This document shows, piece after piece, positions 17,197 to 25,461 of a stretch of DNA of 64,000 nt. The DNA lies in the NCBI RefSeq assembly GCF_002931555.1, contig NZ_PSTZ01000007.1, positions 248,001-312,000 of the forward strand, in the 5' to 3' direction. The number at the start of each line of letters is the position of its first letter. The stretch's first letter is position 1. The translations under genes were made by a program, and so were the position numbers. The DNA is from Pseudoclavibacter sp. RFBB5. GTDB lineage: Bacteria; Actinomycetota; Actinomycetes; Actinomycetales; Microbacteriaceae. The notes below the pieces were generated by a model. The model ran no database searches, was not told the origin of the DNA, and worked only from the letters and a program-made list of their open reading frames with translations.

Positions 17197-17760
17197 TCAC
17201 CGGATAACGCGGTAGCGGAGGTGCACGACCCCTGATTCGAAGGTGCGCGAGTCCAGCAGCTCGAGCGCTGTGCGGCGGTTGTTCCGGGAGAAGAACGGGG
17301 TTCCGCCTCCCACGAGGACCGGGCAGATGCGAAGCAGGTATTCGTCGATCAGGTCGAGGTCGGCGACCTGGTGTGCGAGTTCCGCGCCACCGATGGCGAT
17401 CGCGCCATCACCTGGCTCGTTCTTCAGCTGGGCGATCTCCTCGGCGAGCGTGCCGCCGGCGATCCGAGTCTTGCCCCGGACCTCGGTGATCGTGTTCGAG
17501 AAGACGATCTTCGGGAGGGCACGCCAGAGCTCTGCGAACTCCTCCTCGAGCTGCCCGTAGTCTCGCTCCTCATCGGTGGGCTCCCAGTAGACCATCGTCT
17601 CGTAGAGCCGACGCCCCATCAGGTGGGCGTCGGCACCACGAACCTCGTCGGTCGCCATGCGGAACACCTCCTCGCTGGGGTCGCCCCAGTCGAAGCTGCC
17701 GTCCTCGTCCTTGATGTAGCCGTCGAGCGTGAGGGCGAGTGAGTACGTGACCTTCCGCAT
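17197..17760 (-). CDS. RibD C-terminal/dihydrofolate-reductase-like protein
   Basis: A second 187-residue RibD_C-type reductase (KVTYSLALTLDGYIKDEDGSFDWG; GAIAIGGAELAHQVADLDL). It shares family layout and size with the gene at 15475-16038 but is clearly diverged. Unlike that gene it has a good Shine-Dalgarno site (AAGGAGG) before ATG 17760. Function unknown; folate reduction is unlikely without further evidence. Confidence 0.82.
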   Translation of the reverse strand: MRKVTYSLALTLDGYIKDEDGSFDWGDPSEEVFRMATDEVRGADAHLMGRRLYETMVYWEPTDEERDYGQLEEEFAELWRALPKIVFSNTITEVRGKTRIAGGTLAEEIAQLKNEPGDGAIAIGGAELAHQVADLDLIDEYLLRICPVLVGGGTPFFSRNNRRTALELLDSRTFESGVVHLRYRVIR

Positions 17761-17917
17761 GAGCGAACCTCCTTGTTCGAGGGTCTGAACCTACCACCGG
17801 CGAGTGGTGCCGCTCGAAGCGTGCGAGTGGTGCGCGAGACACGCACGGGACCTGGGCTTTTCTGCTGGATTTTCCGCGGCCACCTTAAATGTCGGTGGTC
17901 CGGTCCAACATGCAGGT

Positions 17918-19666
17918 ATGTACTCGTACGACGGTGAACCGCTGAAGGTCCTGGGGCTTGACCCCCACGACCCGGCTTCGGTCGAGGCGTGGCGGAAGTT
18001 CCTGCTGGACTGGGATGCGGACCTCGCTGTCATGGCAGCCATCGTGGCTGCCGACCAGGTGCGGGTACGCGCGAAGTTGGCGGAGATGGCGTCGGTTCTC
18101 GATGCGCTCGACGGCACCGCGGAGCATGCCATGCACGTGCAGTCGGTCGCGGCGGAGGTCGCATTGATCGAGCAGGTCGGGCAGTCGGCGGCCGAAGGCG
18201 CGCTGTCGGATGCTGGCATCGCCGTTCACGAGTTCCCTGGTCTCGTCGACGCGCTCGGTGAGGGGAGCATCAGCGAAGAGCAGCTGCGGGTGCTCACGGG
18301 TGCCGGGTTGTCGGTCTCGCATGTCGATTCGGTCGAGCAGGGGGCGCGGCGGGGAGAGTTCGTGCGGGTGATGCTCGCCGAGCTGGGCTCGCGTGTGCTG
18401 CCGCCGAAGGCGCTGCGGATGGCCGCGGCTCGGGTCGCGGAGTCACTGACGGAGGAATCGGTGTCCGAGCGGCACGAGCGGGCGCGGAAGACCCGCTATG
18501 TGTCGGTGACGGCAACGGAGAACGGCATGTGCCTTCTGCGGGCGAGGCTCCCGCTGATCGAGGGGACGGCGATCGCCGACCGGCTGCGGAAGCAGGGCAA
18601 GGCGCTCATCAAGGCGCGACCGAAACCCGCGAACGCGAAATTCGCCAGGAGCGCGACGAGCGCCGGTACAGCCGGGAGGCGAGGCCCGTTCGGGGCAGGG
18701 GCAAATGCCGATGCCGATGCCGCTGCTGGCGCCCGCGCCGAGGCGCATGTCGATGTCGACGCCCGCACCGATGTCGCCGCCGATGTCGACGCCCGTGCCG
18801 GCGCCCATGTCGATGCCGGCGCCCACGCCGATATCGACGCAGCTGCCGACCCCGCCGTGGATGCGCCCGATGAGCGCACCATCGACGAAGTCAAGGCCGA
18901 CCTGTTCGCGGATATGCTGCTCACGTCCGACCCGATGTCCTGCGCCACTGCGGCGGGCATTCAGGCGAACGTCGCCTTCACGATCCCGATCCTCTCTGCC
19001 CTCACCGCGCCGGGAAGAAACGGCGCGGCCCGTGATGCCAGTGCTGTTGCCGGTGCAGGCGTGAGCGGCCCTGATGGTACGGGCGGCGTCGTTGCCGGCG
19101 CCAGCCGCGCGTCAGGCGCTACCCGCCTCACCCCGGCTCCAGCTCTGCTCGACGGCATGGTCCCGGTTCCGCTCGAAGAGGCGATGCGCCTCGCCGCGAA
19201 TGCGCCGTCGTTCCTCCGGATCCTCACCGACCCGATCACGGGCACCGTCGAAGCCGTCGACGGCTATCGCCCTACGGCGGCCATGCGGAACTTCCTGGCC
19301 GCGCGCGACATCCACTGTCGCTGGCCCGGTTGCCGACAACCCGCCGCGAGATGCGACCTCGACCACACCCACGCCTGGGAACACGGCGGCACCACAAACC
19401 TGGAGAACCTCTGCGGGCTCTGCAAACACCACCACGTCATGAAACACTCCACCGCCTGGAGTGTCGAACAACTCGGCGGCGGCATCCTCGACTGGCGCAC
19501 CCCAAGCGGCAAAGCGCGCACAGACAGACCCGAGCACCACGACGTCTACTTCACCCCCAACGACGACTACCTCACGCCGGGAGAGTCATCGCCAGCAAAC
19601 CGCGGGACGAGTCCGCCCGCTGCCGAGCCCCCGGAAACGAGAGCAGCAGATGAAGCTCCGTTCTGA
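17918..19666 (+). CDS. DUF222/HNH endonuclease family protein with a variable Ala/Asp linker
   Basis: A 582-residue protein. Residues about 1-240 form the helical DUF222 (13E12-repeat) region. The C-terminus has an HNH nuclease core: CRWPGCRQPAARCDLDHTH, then NLENLCGLCKHHH, with the zinc cysteines and catalytic histidine in place. These genes are typically multi-copy in Microbacteriaceae and mycobacteria, and their biological role is unsettled. Between the parts, residues about 260-317 are an Ala/Asp/Val/His-rich stretch encoded by near-repeats of GCCGAT. I chose ATG 17918 (CAACAT six bases upstream). A minisatellite follows the gene. Confidence 0.85.
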   Translation: MYSYDGEPLKVLGLDPHDPASVEAWRKFLLDWDADLAVMAAIVAADQVRVRAKLAEMASVLDALDGTAEHAMHVQSVAAEVALIEQVGQSAAEGALSDAGIAVHEFPGLVDALGEGSISEEQLRVLTGAGLSVSHVDSVEQGARRGEFVRVMLAELGSRVLPPKALRMAAARVAESLTEESVSERHERARKTRYVSVTATENGMCLLRARLPLIEGTAIADRLRKQGKALIKARPKPANAKFARSATSAGTAGRRGPFGAGANADADAAAGARAEAHVDVDARTDVAADVDARAGAHVDAGAHADIDAAADPAVDAPDERTIDEVKADLFADMLLTSDPMSCATAAGIQANVAFTIPILSALTAPGRNGAARDASAVAGAGVSGPDGTGGVVAGASRASGATRLTPAPALLDGMVPVPLEEAMRLAANAPSFLRILTDPITGTVEAVDGYRPTAAMRNFLAARDIHCRWPGCRQPAARCDLDHTHAWEHGGTTNLENLCGLCKHHHVMKHSTAWSVEQLGGGILDWRTPSGKARTDRPEHHDVYFTPNDDYLTPGESSPANRGTSPPAAEPPETRAADEAPF

Positions 19667-19740
19667 CCGAGGCCCCAGGGTTCGCGGCCCGGCAGCGCCG
19701 ACAGGCGCTACCGATTGGCGACACGCTTCGGTCAGCCGGG

Positions 19741-19920
19741 CGACACCGCCTGGCCGGGCGACAGCGGTTGGCCGGGCGACACCGCTTGGCCGGGCGACAC
19801 CGCTTCGCCGGGCGACAGCGGTTGGCCGGGCGACAGCGGTTGGCCGGGCGACACCGCTTCGCCGGGCTACACCGCTTCGCCGGGCTACACCGCTTCGCCG
19901 GGCTACACCGCTTCGCCGGG
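19741..19920. repeat. 18-bp minisatellite, ten tandem units
   Basis: Ten contiguous units of 18 bases, consensus CGACACCGCTTCGCCGGG. Four variant types occur: the ACC-GCY/TGG and ACC-GCT/TCG forms, an AGC-GGT/TGG form, and a TAC form at the right end (three identical units). Degenerate units flank both ends. It fills most of the 358-base gap between the HNH gene and the LysR-like gene (19667-20024). Because 18 is a multiple of three, several frames are open through it (for example GDTASP hexapeptides), but none has a credible start. Confidence 0.9.
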
Positions 19921-20024
19921 CGGCACGACATGCGCCGTGTGCCCCTGATTCGGCGCCTGGCGCGCGCAGACCCGACGGAGGAGGACGGGCAGCGTCCGAG
20001 ACGCGTACAGAATCTTTGCCGGGC

Positions 20025-20834
20025 TTAGCGGCGTTTGCGCTTCCCGCCCGAGCCGCCAGCCTTGGCCCGCTTCGCAGCCAGCTGGGCGCCACGGCTCGTG
20101 CCGGACGACGTGCCGATCCGCTTTGCGGTCGCCCGCTTCTTCTGCTGCTCCTTCACCCGGCGCTCAGCCTCGGCGAGCGCCTGCTGCTCCTCCCGCTGCA
20201 ACGCCGCCGACTTCGCGCCCGTGCGGCCTCGCGAGCTCCCGGCCGTCCGTCCCCGGACGATGCCAACGAACTCCTCCGTGTCGAGGCGATCATCCTCAGC
20301 GGCCCAGATGATCGACACCGGAACCCGGGGGAGATCGCTGATGACCCGGTAGGTGACATCCTTCCGCGCGTGCTGCCGAGCGACGGACTGCGGGACGACG
20401 GCAACTCCAGCGCCTCCGGCCACCAGCTCCATCGCATCCGCCGCGTCGGTGGTCATGGCCGACGCGCCCGAGTCGAGACCGAGCCGCTCAGCGGCCTCCG
20501 CCCAATCCGGCGTCCAAGCTGCCAGCACCAGCTGCCAGTCGTCGAGCTCCTCGAGCCGCAGCGGCTCGTCGACATCGAGGTCCGACTCGACGGCGACCAC
20601 GGCCACCACATCCTCGGCGAACAGGTCGATGGCGTTCACGCCATCACGGTCGAAGGGATGGCGCACGAAGGCGACCTGCGCAGCATCGTCGAGGACAAGC
20701 TGGCGAGCCTCGGCCGCGTGCACGGTCGTGAACTCCAGCGGCGTCTCCGCTCGTCGCCCCTCCCACACACGAGACCACTTGCGTGGATTGATGCCGGGGG
20801 CGAGAGCGACCGTGAGGTGCGTCGGAGTCTCCAT
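20025..20834 (-). CDS. LysR-type substrate-binding domain protein without a DNA-binding domain
   Basis: A 269-residue protein. Residues about 5-185 match the type 2 periplasmic-binding fold used as the ligand domain of LysR regulators (HLTVALAPGINP, AFVRHPFD, ELVAGGAGVAVVPQSVAR). The N-terminal winged helix-turn-helix is missing. It is replaced at the other end by a lysine/arginine-rich, coiled-coil-like tail (LQREEQQALAEAERRVKEQQ then a basic stretch to the C-terminus). ATG 20834 fits a leaderless start (TAGCCT seven bases upstream). It is divergent from the DUF5997 gene, with only 30 bases between start codons. Confidence 0.75.
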   Translation of the reverse strand: METPTHLTVALAPGINPRKWSRVWEGRRAETPLEFTTVHAAEARQLVLDDAAQVAFVRHPFDRDGVNAIDLFAEDVVAVVAVESDLDVDEPLRLEELDDWQLVLAAWTPDWAEAAERLGLDSGASAMTTDAADAMELVAGGAGVAVVPQSVARQHARKDVTYRVISDLPRVPVSIIWAAEDDRLDTEEFVGIVRGRTAGSSRGRTGAKSAALQREEQQALAEAERRVKEQQKKRATAKRIGTSSGTSRGAQLAAKRAKAGGSGGKRKRR

Positions 20835-20841
20835 GCCCGCA

Positions 20842-20858
20842 AGGCTACTGGGTACGAT
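20842..20858. promoter_or_regulatory. Back-to-back leaderless promoters
   Basis: TAGCCT (20842-20847, minus strand) and TACGAT (20853-20858, plus strand) lie seven and six bases from the divergent starts at 20834 and 20865. Each promoter's -35 region must fall inside the neighbouring gene. Confidence 0.5.
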
Positions 20859-20864
20859 GCACAG

Positions 20865-21305
20865 ATGAGCGAATCAGAGGGCACCTCGACCGACAACCAG
20901 CCGACGGACGAGAACCAGACCGCAGCCGAGCGCGGTTCCGAACAGACCATGAAACCGGCCACCGCAGCCAAGAAGCTCGGCATCTACCTGCCGGCCACCC
21001 CGGGGACGTTCCAGGAGACCCCGCTCACCCGCAGCGCCTTCCTCGAACTGCAGGAGACCCCGCCAGAGTGGCTCCAAGAGCTGCGCCGCACCGGCCCCCA
21101 CCCGCGCGACGTCGTCGCCCGCAAACTCGGCATCACCAACTCCGGCCTCGCCAGGGGCGGCGTCACCGAAGCACTCACGACCGCCGAGATCCAGACGCTC
21201 CTCGAAGAGGCCCCGTCATGGCTCTCCCACGAGCGCGGCGTCCAGGCGAAGGTCCGCGCCGAGGACGCCCGCGTCGCCAAGCTGCACGCCAAGCGCGCCA
21301 ACTGA
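20865..21305 (+). CDS. DUF5997 family protein
   Basis: A 146-residue protein with a disordered, acidic N-terminus of about 28 residues, then the conserved KPATAAKKLGIYLPATPGTFQ, TPPEWLQELRRTGPHPRDVVA, and a helical C-terminus. The family is actinobacterial and uncharacterised; the KLGI repeats suggest short helices that could bind nucleic acid, but this is inference. ATG 20865 is preceded at six bases by TACGAT. The MOSC gene follows after seven bases and is probably co-transcribed. Confidence 0.75.
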   Translation: MSESEGTSTDNQPTDENQTAAERGSEQTMKPATAAKKLGIYLPATPGTFQETPLTRSAFLELQETPPEWLQELRRTGPHPRDVVARKLGITNSGLARGGVTEALTTAEIQTLLEEAPSWLSHERGVQAKVRAEDARVAKLHAKRAN

Positions 21306-21312
21306 GCCGACC

Positions 21313-21891
21313 TTGGCCAGTCTGCTCGCCGTCTGCGCCGTCGCGCAGCTCCGCCGGGACCCCGGCGCCATCGGCGTGACCGCCATCGACAAGCGCCCCG
21401 TCGATGGGGCCGTCAAGGTTGGCCGCTACGGGGTCTACGGCGACGTGCAAGCGGACCGCAAGCATCACGGCGGCCTCGACCAGGCCGTCTACGCCTACTC
21501 TCAGTCCGACGCCGACTACTGGGCGGCAGAGCTCGGACGAGACCTCCCACCGGGGTTCTTCGGCGAGAACCTCCGCATCGACGGGCTCGACGTCAACGAG
21601 CTCCGTGTCGGCGACACCCTCCGCATCGGCGACCCGACCTCGGCGAGTTCGTCCCGCAGCGTCGAGCTCGTCGTCACCGCCCCACGGGTTCCGTGCCAGA
21701 CCTTCGCCCGCTGGGTCGGCGGCCACGACGAACGTGGCTGGGTCAGACGATTCGGCTCGACCGGCCGTGTTGGCGCGTACCTGCGCGTCGCGAAGACGGG
21801 CAGGGTCGCCGCGGGTGACGCCATCGAGATCGTTCCGGGTGCCGTCGGAGCGCCGACCGTGCGAGAGGTCTTCGCCGGCGCTGGCGCCTGA
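21313..21891 (+). CDS. MOSC domain protein
   Basis: A 192-residue MOSC (molybdenum-cofactor sulfurase C-terminal) protein. It has the DRKHHGGLDQAVYAY segment and the conserved cysteine in PRVPCQTFARW. Stand-alone MOSC proteins such as YiiM carry or transfer sulfur or reduce N-hydroxylated compounds with Moco. No other Moco gene is in the window. It starts with TTG seven bases after the DUF5997 stop codon. Confidence 0.8.
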   Translation: MASLLAVCAVAQLRRDPGAIGVTAIDKRPVDGAVKVGRYGVYGDVQADRKHHGGLDQAVYAYSQSDADYWAAELGRDLPPGFFGENLRIDGLDVNELRVGDTLRIGDPTSASSSRSVELVVTAPRVPCQTFARWVGGHDERGWVRRFGSTGRVGAYLRVAKTGRVAAGDAIEIVPGAVGAPTVREVFAGAGA

Positions 21892-21930
21892 AGCCGGGCC
21901 CCGCGTCAGGAACGCGACGGACAGGCACCT

Positions 21931-22200
21931 ACGCAGGCGCCCAAGGCAGGCACCCAAGGCAGGCACTCAGGGCAGGAGTCCAAGGGCAGGAGTCCAAGGG
22001 CAGGCACTCAGGGCGGGAGCCCGAGGGCAGTCGTCGGAGGGCAGGCCCTCAGGGCAAGCGTCCGTGGGCAGTCGTCTGAGGGCAGGCGCCCGAGTGCAGT
22101 CGTCCGAGGGCAGGCCCTCAGGGCACGCGCCCGAGTGCAGACGCCCGAGGACAGGCGAGCGCGGACACTCGCCCAAGGCAGGCGCCCGAGGATAGGGGCC
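21931..22200. repeat. Degenerate ~14-bp tandem repeat array
   Basis: About twenty head-to-tail copies of a 13-14 base unit, consensus near GGGCAGGCGCCCGA, with frequent variants (GGGCAGTCGTCCGA, GGGCAGGAGTCCAA). It occupies most of the 392-base gap (21892-22283) between the MOSC gene and the convergent flavoprotein gene. Larger-scale periodicity of about five units is visible. No gene is seen in this gap. Confidence 0.8.
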
Positions 22201-22283
22201 GGGGGCAGGCGAGCATGCATCGAGCACCCGCCCCCGTGCCGCCAGCCCCCGGGCCGCCCAGCGCTGCCCCCGTGCGCCGTCCG

Positions 22284-23720
22284 CTACTCGGGGCGCCCGT
22301 AGGCCTCGAGGAGACGCAGCCAGAGTTCGCTCATCGTCGGGAACGACGGCACCGCGTGCCAGAGCCTCGACAGCGGCACCTCCCCGACGACTGCGATCGT
22401 CGCCGCGTGCAGCAGCTCGCCCACGTCTGGCCCGACCATGGTGAATCCGACGATGACGCCTCGGTCCTCGTCGACGACCATCCGGGCCGTGCCCTCGTAT
22501 CCCTCGGCGTGCAGCGACGCCCCGGAGACCTTGCCGATCGGGACGTCGACCGACCGCACACGAAGGCCCTGCTTCTCCGCGGCCGTGCTCGTGAGACCGA
22601 CCGCCGCGACCTCGGGGTCCGAGTAGACCAGCTGCGGCACCGCGACGTGGTCGGCCGTGGCCACGTGGGCGCCCCACGGCCCGTCGTCGAGAGCACGGCC
22701 CGCGGCCCGAGCCGCGATCGCGTCGCCTGCAGCCCGAGCCTGATACTTGCCCTGGTGGGTGAGGAGCGCGCGATGGTTCACGTCGCCCGCCGCGTACAGC
22801 CAGTCGGTGCCTCGCACCAGCATCGTGTCGTCCACGTCGATCCACGAACCAGGCTCGAGCCCGGCCACCTCGAGGCCCACGTCGTCGGTGCGCGGGACGC
22901 GGCCCGTCGCGACGAGCAGCTCATCGCTCTCGAGGACGCGACCATCGTCAACACTCACCGCGACGCGGCCAGCAGCGTCCCGGGCCACGCTCGACGGCGA
23001 AGCGCCGAGGATGACCTCCGCACCCCGGGAGCGCAGGGCGTCAGCCACCGCCTTCCCGGCGAACTCCTCGAACCCGCCGAGCACGCGGCTCCGGACGAGC
23101 AGCGTCACCTTCGCACCGAGGTCCGTGTACGCGGTCGCGATCTCGACCGCCACGACACCACCGCCGATGATCGTGATCGACTCGGGGATGCGCTTGACGG
23201 CGGTCGCCTCTCGGCTCGTCCACGGGGACGCGTCGGCGAGGCCGGTGATATCGGGCAGCAGCGCCGCCGAACCGGTCGCGATGACCACGGCGACCCTCGC
23301 CGCGTACGTGGTGTCGCCGACGGTGACCTGACGTTCTCCCGTCAGACGCGCGTGCCCGCGGACCAGGTCGATGCCTGCGCCAGACAGCCACTTCACCTGA
23401 CCCTCGTCGTCCCAATCGGAGACGTAGGAGTCGCGCCGGGCGAGAACGGCCGAGACGTCGAGGTCGCCGGTCGCGGCTTCCCGAGCGCCGGGGACTGCGC
23501 GCGCCGCGCGGAGCGCTGAACCGCTGCGGAGGAGCGCCTTCGACGGGATGCATGCCCAATACGAGCACTCGCCGCCGACGAGCTCCTTCTCGACGATGAG
23601 CGCCCTGAGGCCGCCACGCACCGCGCGGTCCGCGACGTTCTCGCCGACTGGGCCCGCGCCGATCACGATCACGTCGTAGGCGGATGCGTCGGCTGCCCCG
23701 GCCTGTGTGTCAGTGACCAC
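22284..23720 (-). CDS. NAD(P)/FAD-dependent disulfide oxidoreductase
   Basis: A 478-residue flavoprotein of the dihydrolipoamide dehydrogenase/mercuric reductase superfamily. The FAD site is VIVIGAGPVGENVAD, the redox disulfide is CSYWAC in GGECSYWACIPSK, the NAD site is ITIIGGGVVAVE, and the C-terminal dimer motif is WHAVPSFPTMSELW. The CSYWAC box differs from the CLNVGC of lipoamide and mycothione reductases, so the disulfide substrate is open. It is the last gene of the mscR-MBL operon (11-base overlap), which suggests a thiol-redox role. Confidence 0.85.
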   Translation of the reverse strand: MVTDTQAGAADASAYDVIVIGAGPVGENVADRAVRGGLRALIVEKELVGGECSYWACIPSKALLRSGSALRAARAVPGAREAATGDLDVSAVLARRDSYVSDWDDEGQVKWLSGAGIDLVRGHARLTGERQVTVGDTTYAARVAVVIATGSAALLPDITGLADASPWTSREATAVKRIPESITIIGGGVVAVEIATAYTDLGAKVTLLVRSRVLGGFEEFAGKAVADALRSRGAEVILGASPSSVARDAAGRVAVSVDDGRVLESDELLVATGRVPRTDDVGLEVAGLEPGSWIDVDDTMLVRGTDWLYAAGDVNHRALLTHQGKYQARAAGDAIAARAAGRALDDGPWGAHVATADHVAVPQLVYSDPEVAAVGLTSTAAEKQGLRVRSVDVPIGKVSGASLHAEGYEGTARMVVDEDRGVIVGFTMVGPDVGELLHAATIAVVGEVPLSRLWHAVPSFPTMSELWLRLLEAYGRPE

Positions 23721-24351
23721 GCGCGATCCATTCCTCGAGATGCCCAGCTTCCGCGCCGATCGACGTCGCGTCGCCGTGTCCCGTGAACACCGTCGTCTCC
23801 GGGGGCAGGGTCAGCAGCCGCTCCGAGATCGAGGCGATGATCGTCCCGAAGTCGCTGTAGCTGCGTCCCGTAGCGCCCGGGCCGCCGTTGAAGAGCGTGT
23901 CGCCGCTGAAGAGCGTTCCGAGCGCCGGCGCGTAGAAGCACACCGACCCGGGCGAATGGCCTGGGGTGTGCAGCACCTGCAGGTCGACCTCGTCGATCAG
24001 GATGCGGTCGTCGTCGGCGAGCTCGATGTCGGGTGCCGTGTCGGGGTAGACGGCGTCCCAGAGCATCCGGTCGCCGCCGTGCAGCGCGATGGGCGCGTCG
24101 ACGAGAGAAGCGAACTCCCGTGCCGCCGCGATGTGGTCGTCGTGCCCGTGCGTGAGGAGGACCCGGCGCACGCGCCGATCTCCCACCGCGTCCCGGACCG
24201 CCTGCGCGTCGTGGGCAGGGTCGATGACCACCACGTCATCGTCGTCGCCGATGAGGTACACGTTGTTGTCGACGTCCCACGTCCCCCCGTCGAGGGAGAA
24301 CGTGCCGCTCGTCACGATGCGATCGATGCGCACCTTCCCGTGGCCGCTCAC
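23710..24351 (-). CDS. MBL-fold metallo-hydrolase of the mscR operon
   Basis: A 213-residue glyoxalase II-like metallo-beta-lactamase-fold enzyme with the metal motif THGHDDH and later [10 protein letters not shown] gene of this kind follows mscR in mycobacteria and many other actinobacteria; it is thought to hydrolyse the S-formylmycothiol product, but this has not been settled. It starts with GTG overlapping the mscR stop by four bases (GTGA) and overlaps the next gene by 11, so the three genes are tightly coupled. Confidence 0.85.
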   Translation of the reverse strand: MSGHGKVRIDRIVTSGTFSLDGGTWDVDNNVYLIGDDDDVVVIDPAHDAQAVRDAVGDRRVRRVLLTHGHDDHIAAAREFASLVDAPIALHGGDRMLWDAVYPDTAPDIELADDDRILIDEVDLQVLHTPGHSPGSVCFYAPALGTLFSGDTLFNGGPGATGRSYSDFGTIIASISERLLTLPPETTVFTGHGDATSIGAEAGHLEEWIARGH

Positions 24352-25433
24352 AGCTCCACCACCGATCGGAGGACGGTGCCGTCCTTCATCCGCTCGAACG
24401 ACGCCTCGATGTCCTCGATCCCGATGCGCTCCGACACGAACGCGTCGAGGTCCAGCCTGCCAAGACGGTACTGCTCGACGAGCATCGGGAAGTCGCGGCT
24501 CGGGAGGCAGTCGCCGTACCAGGAAGACTTCAGGGAACCGCCTCGACCGAACACATCGAGCAGCGGGAGCTCGAGGCTCATCTCGGGGGTCGGCACCCCG
24601 ACCAGGACAACCCGGCCAGCGAGGTCGCGCGCGTAGAACGCCTGCTTGTACGTCTCCGGCCGTCCGACTGCTTCGATGACGACGTCGGCGCCGAAGCCGC
24701 CCGTGAGGGCGCGGACGCCCTCGACGACGTCCTCTTCGCGGGAGTTGATGGTGTGGGTTGCGCCGAAGTGCGCCGCACGCTCGAGCTTCGCCGCGTCGAT
24801 GTCGACGGCGATGATCGTGGTGGCCCCTGCGAGGGCGGCACCGGCGATGGCCGCCATGCCGACGCCACCGCAGCCGATGACCGCGACCGACTCGCCGCGC
24901 TTCACCTCGCCGGTGTTGATCGCGGCTCCGATGCCAGCCATGACACCGCAGCCGAGGAGGCCGACCGCCGCCGCGTCCGACTCCTCGTCAACCTTCGTGC
25001 ACTGTCCGGCGGCGACGAGCGTCTTCTCGATGAAGGCGCCGATGCCCAGCGCGGGGGAGAGCTCGGTCCCGTCCTCGAGCGTCATCTTCTGCGTCGCGTT
25101 GTGCGTGTTGAAGCAGTACTGCGGCTGCCCCTTCGCGCAGGCGCGGCACTCGCCGCACACGGCGCGCCAGTTCAGGATGACCCGGTCGCCGACCTCGATC
25201 TCGGTCACACCCTCGCCGATCGCCGACACACGACCCGTGGCCTCGTGACCGAGCAGGAACGGGAAGTCGTCGCTGATCCCACCCTGCTGATAGTGGAGAT
25301 CGGTGTGACAGACACCGCTCGTGATGATGTCGACCACGGCTTCGCCTGGCCCCGGATCGGGGACCAGCACCGTCTCAATCGACACCGGTTCGTTCTTGCC
25401 ACGGACAACTGCACCTTTGACACGGGAGACCAT
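24348..25433 (-). CDS. mscR: S-(hydroxymethyl)mycothiol dehydrogenase
   Basis: A 361-residue zinc alcohol dehydrogenase. Catalytic-zinc ligands are in [10 protein letters not shown] and LLGHEATG. The structural-zinc site is [15 protein letters not shown]. The NAD site is [13 protein letters not shown]. Together with the adjacent MBL gene this identifies MscR, which oxidises the formaldehyde-mycothiol adduct (and reduces S-nitrosomycothiol). I chose ATG 25433, because TACCCT ends six bases upstream; the frame extends 47 codons further but there overlaps the divergent gene. Confidence 0.9.
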   Translation of the reverse strand: MVSRVKGAVVRGKNEPVSIETVLVPDPGPGEAVVDIITSGVCHTDLHYQQGGISDDFPFLLGHEATGRVSAIGEGVTEIEVGDRVILNWRAVCGECRACAKGQPQYCFNTHNATQKMTLEDGTELSPALGIGAFIEKTLVAAGQCTKVDEESDAAAVGLLGCGVMAGIGAAINTGEVKRGESVAVIGCGGVGMAAIAGAALAGATTIIAVDIDAAKLERAAHFGATHTINSREEDVVEGVRALTGGFGADVVIEAVGRPETYKQAFYARDLAGRVVLVGVPTPEMSLELPLLDVFGRGGSLKSSWYGDCLPSRDFPMLVEQYRLGRLDLDAFVSERIGIEDIEASFERMKDGTVLRSVVEL

Positions 25434-25439
25434 GTGGCA

Positions 25440-25455
25440 AGGGTAGTCGTAGTCT
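25440..25455. promoter_or_regulatory. Back-to-back leaderless promoters
   Basis: TACCCT (25440-25445, minus strand) and TAGTCT (25450-25455, plus strand) each end exactly six bases from the divergent start codons at 25433 and 25462. The whole intergenic region is 28 bases. Confidence 0.5.
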
Positions 25456-25461
25456 CTCTGG

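Noticed and set aside
19741-19920. CRISPR array
   Set aside because: Units are contiguous with no spacers, are only 18 bases long, and no cas gene is nearby.
19715-19948. Hexapeptide-repeat protein (GDTASP) encoded by the minisatellite
   Set aside because: Every frame is open across an 18-bp repeat, there is no ribosome site or leaderless box, and no homologue is recognised.
21967-22845. A 292-codon frame across the degenerate repeat and into the flavoprotein
   Set aside because: Its repeat part is an artefact of the array and the rest is a shadow of the flavoprotein gene.
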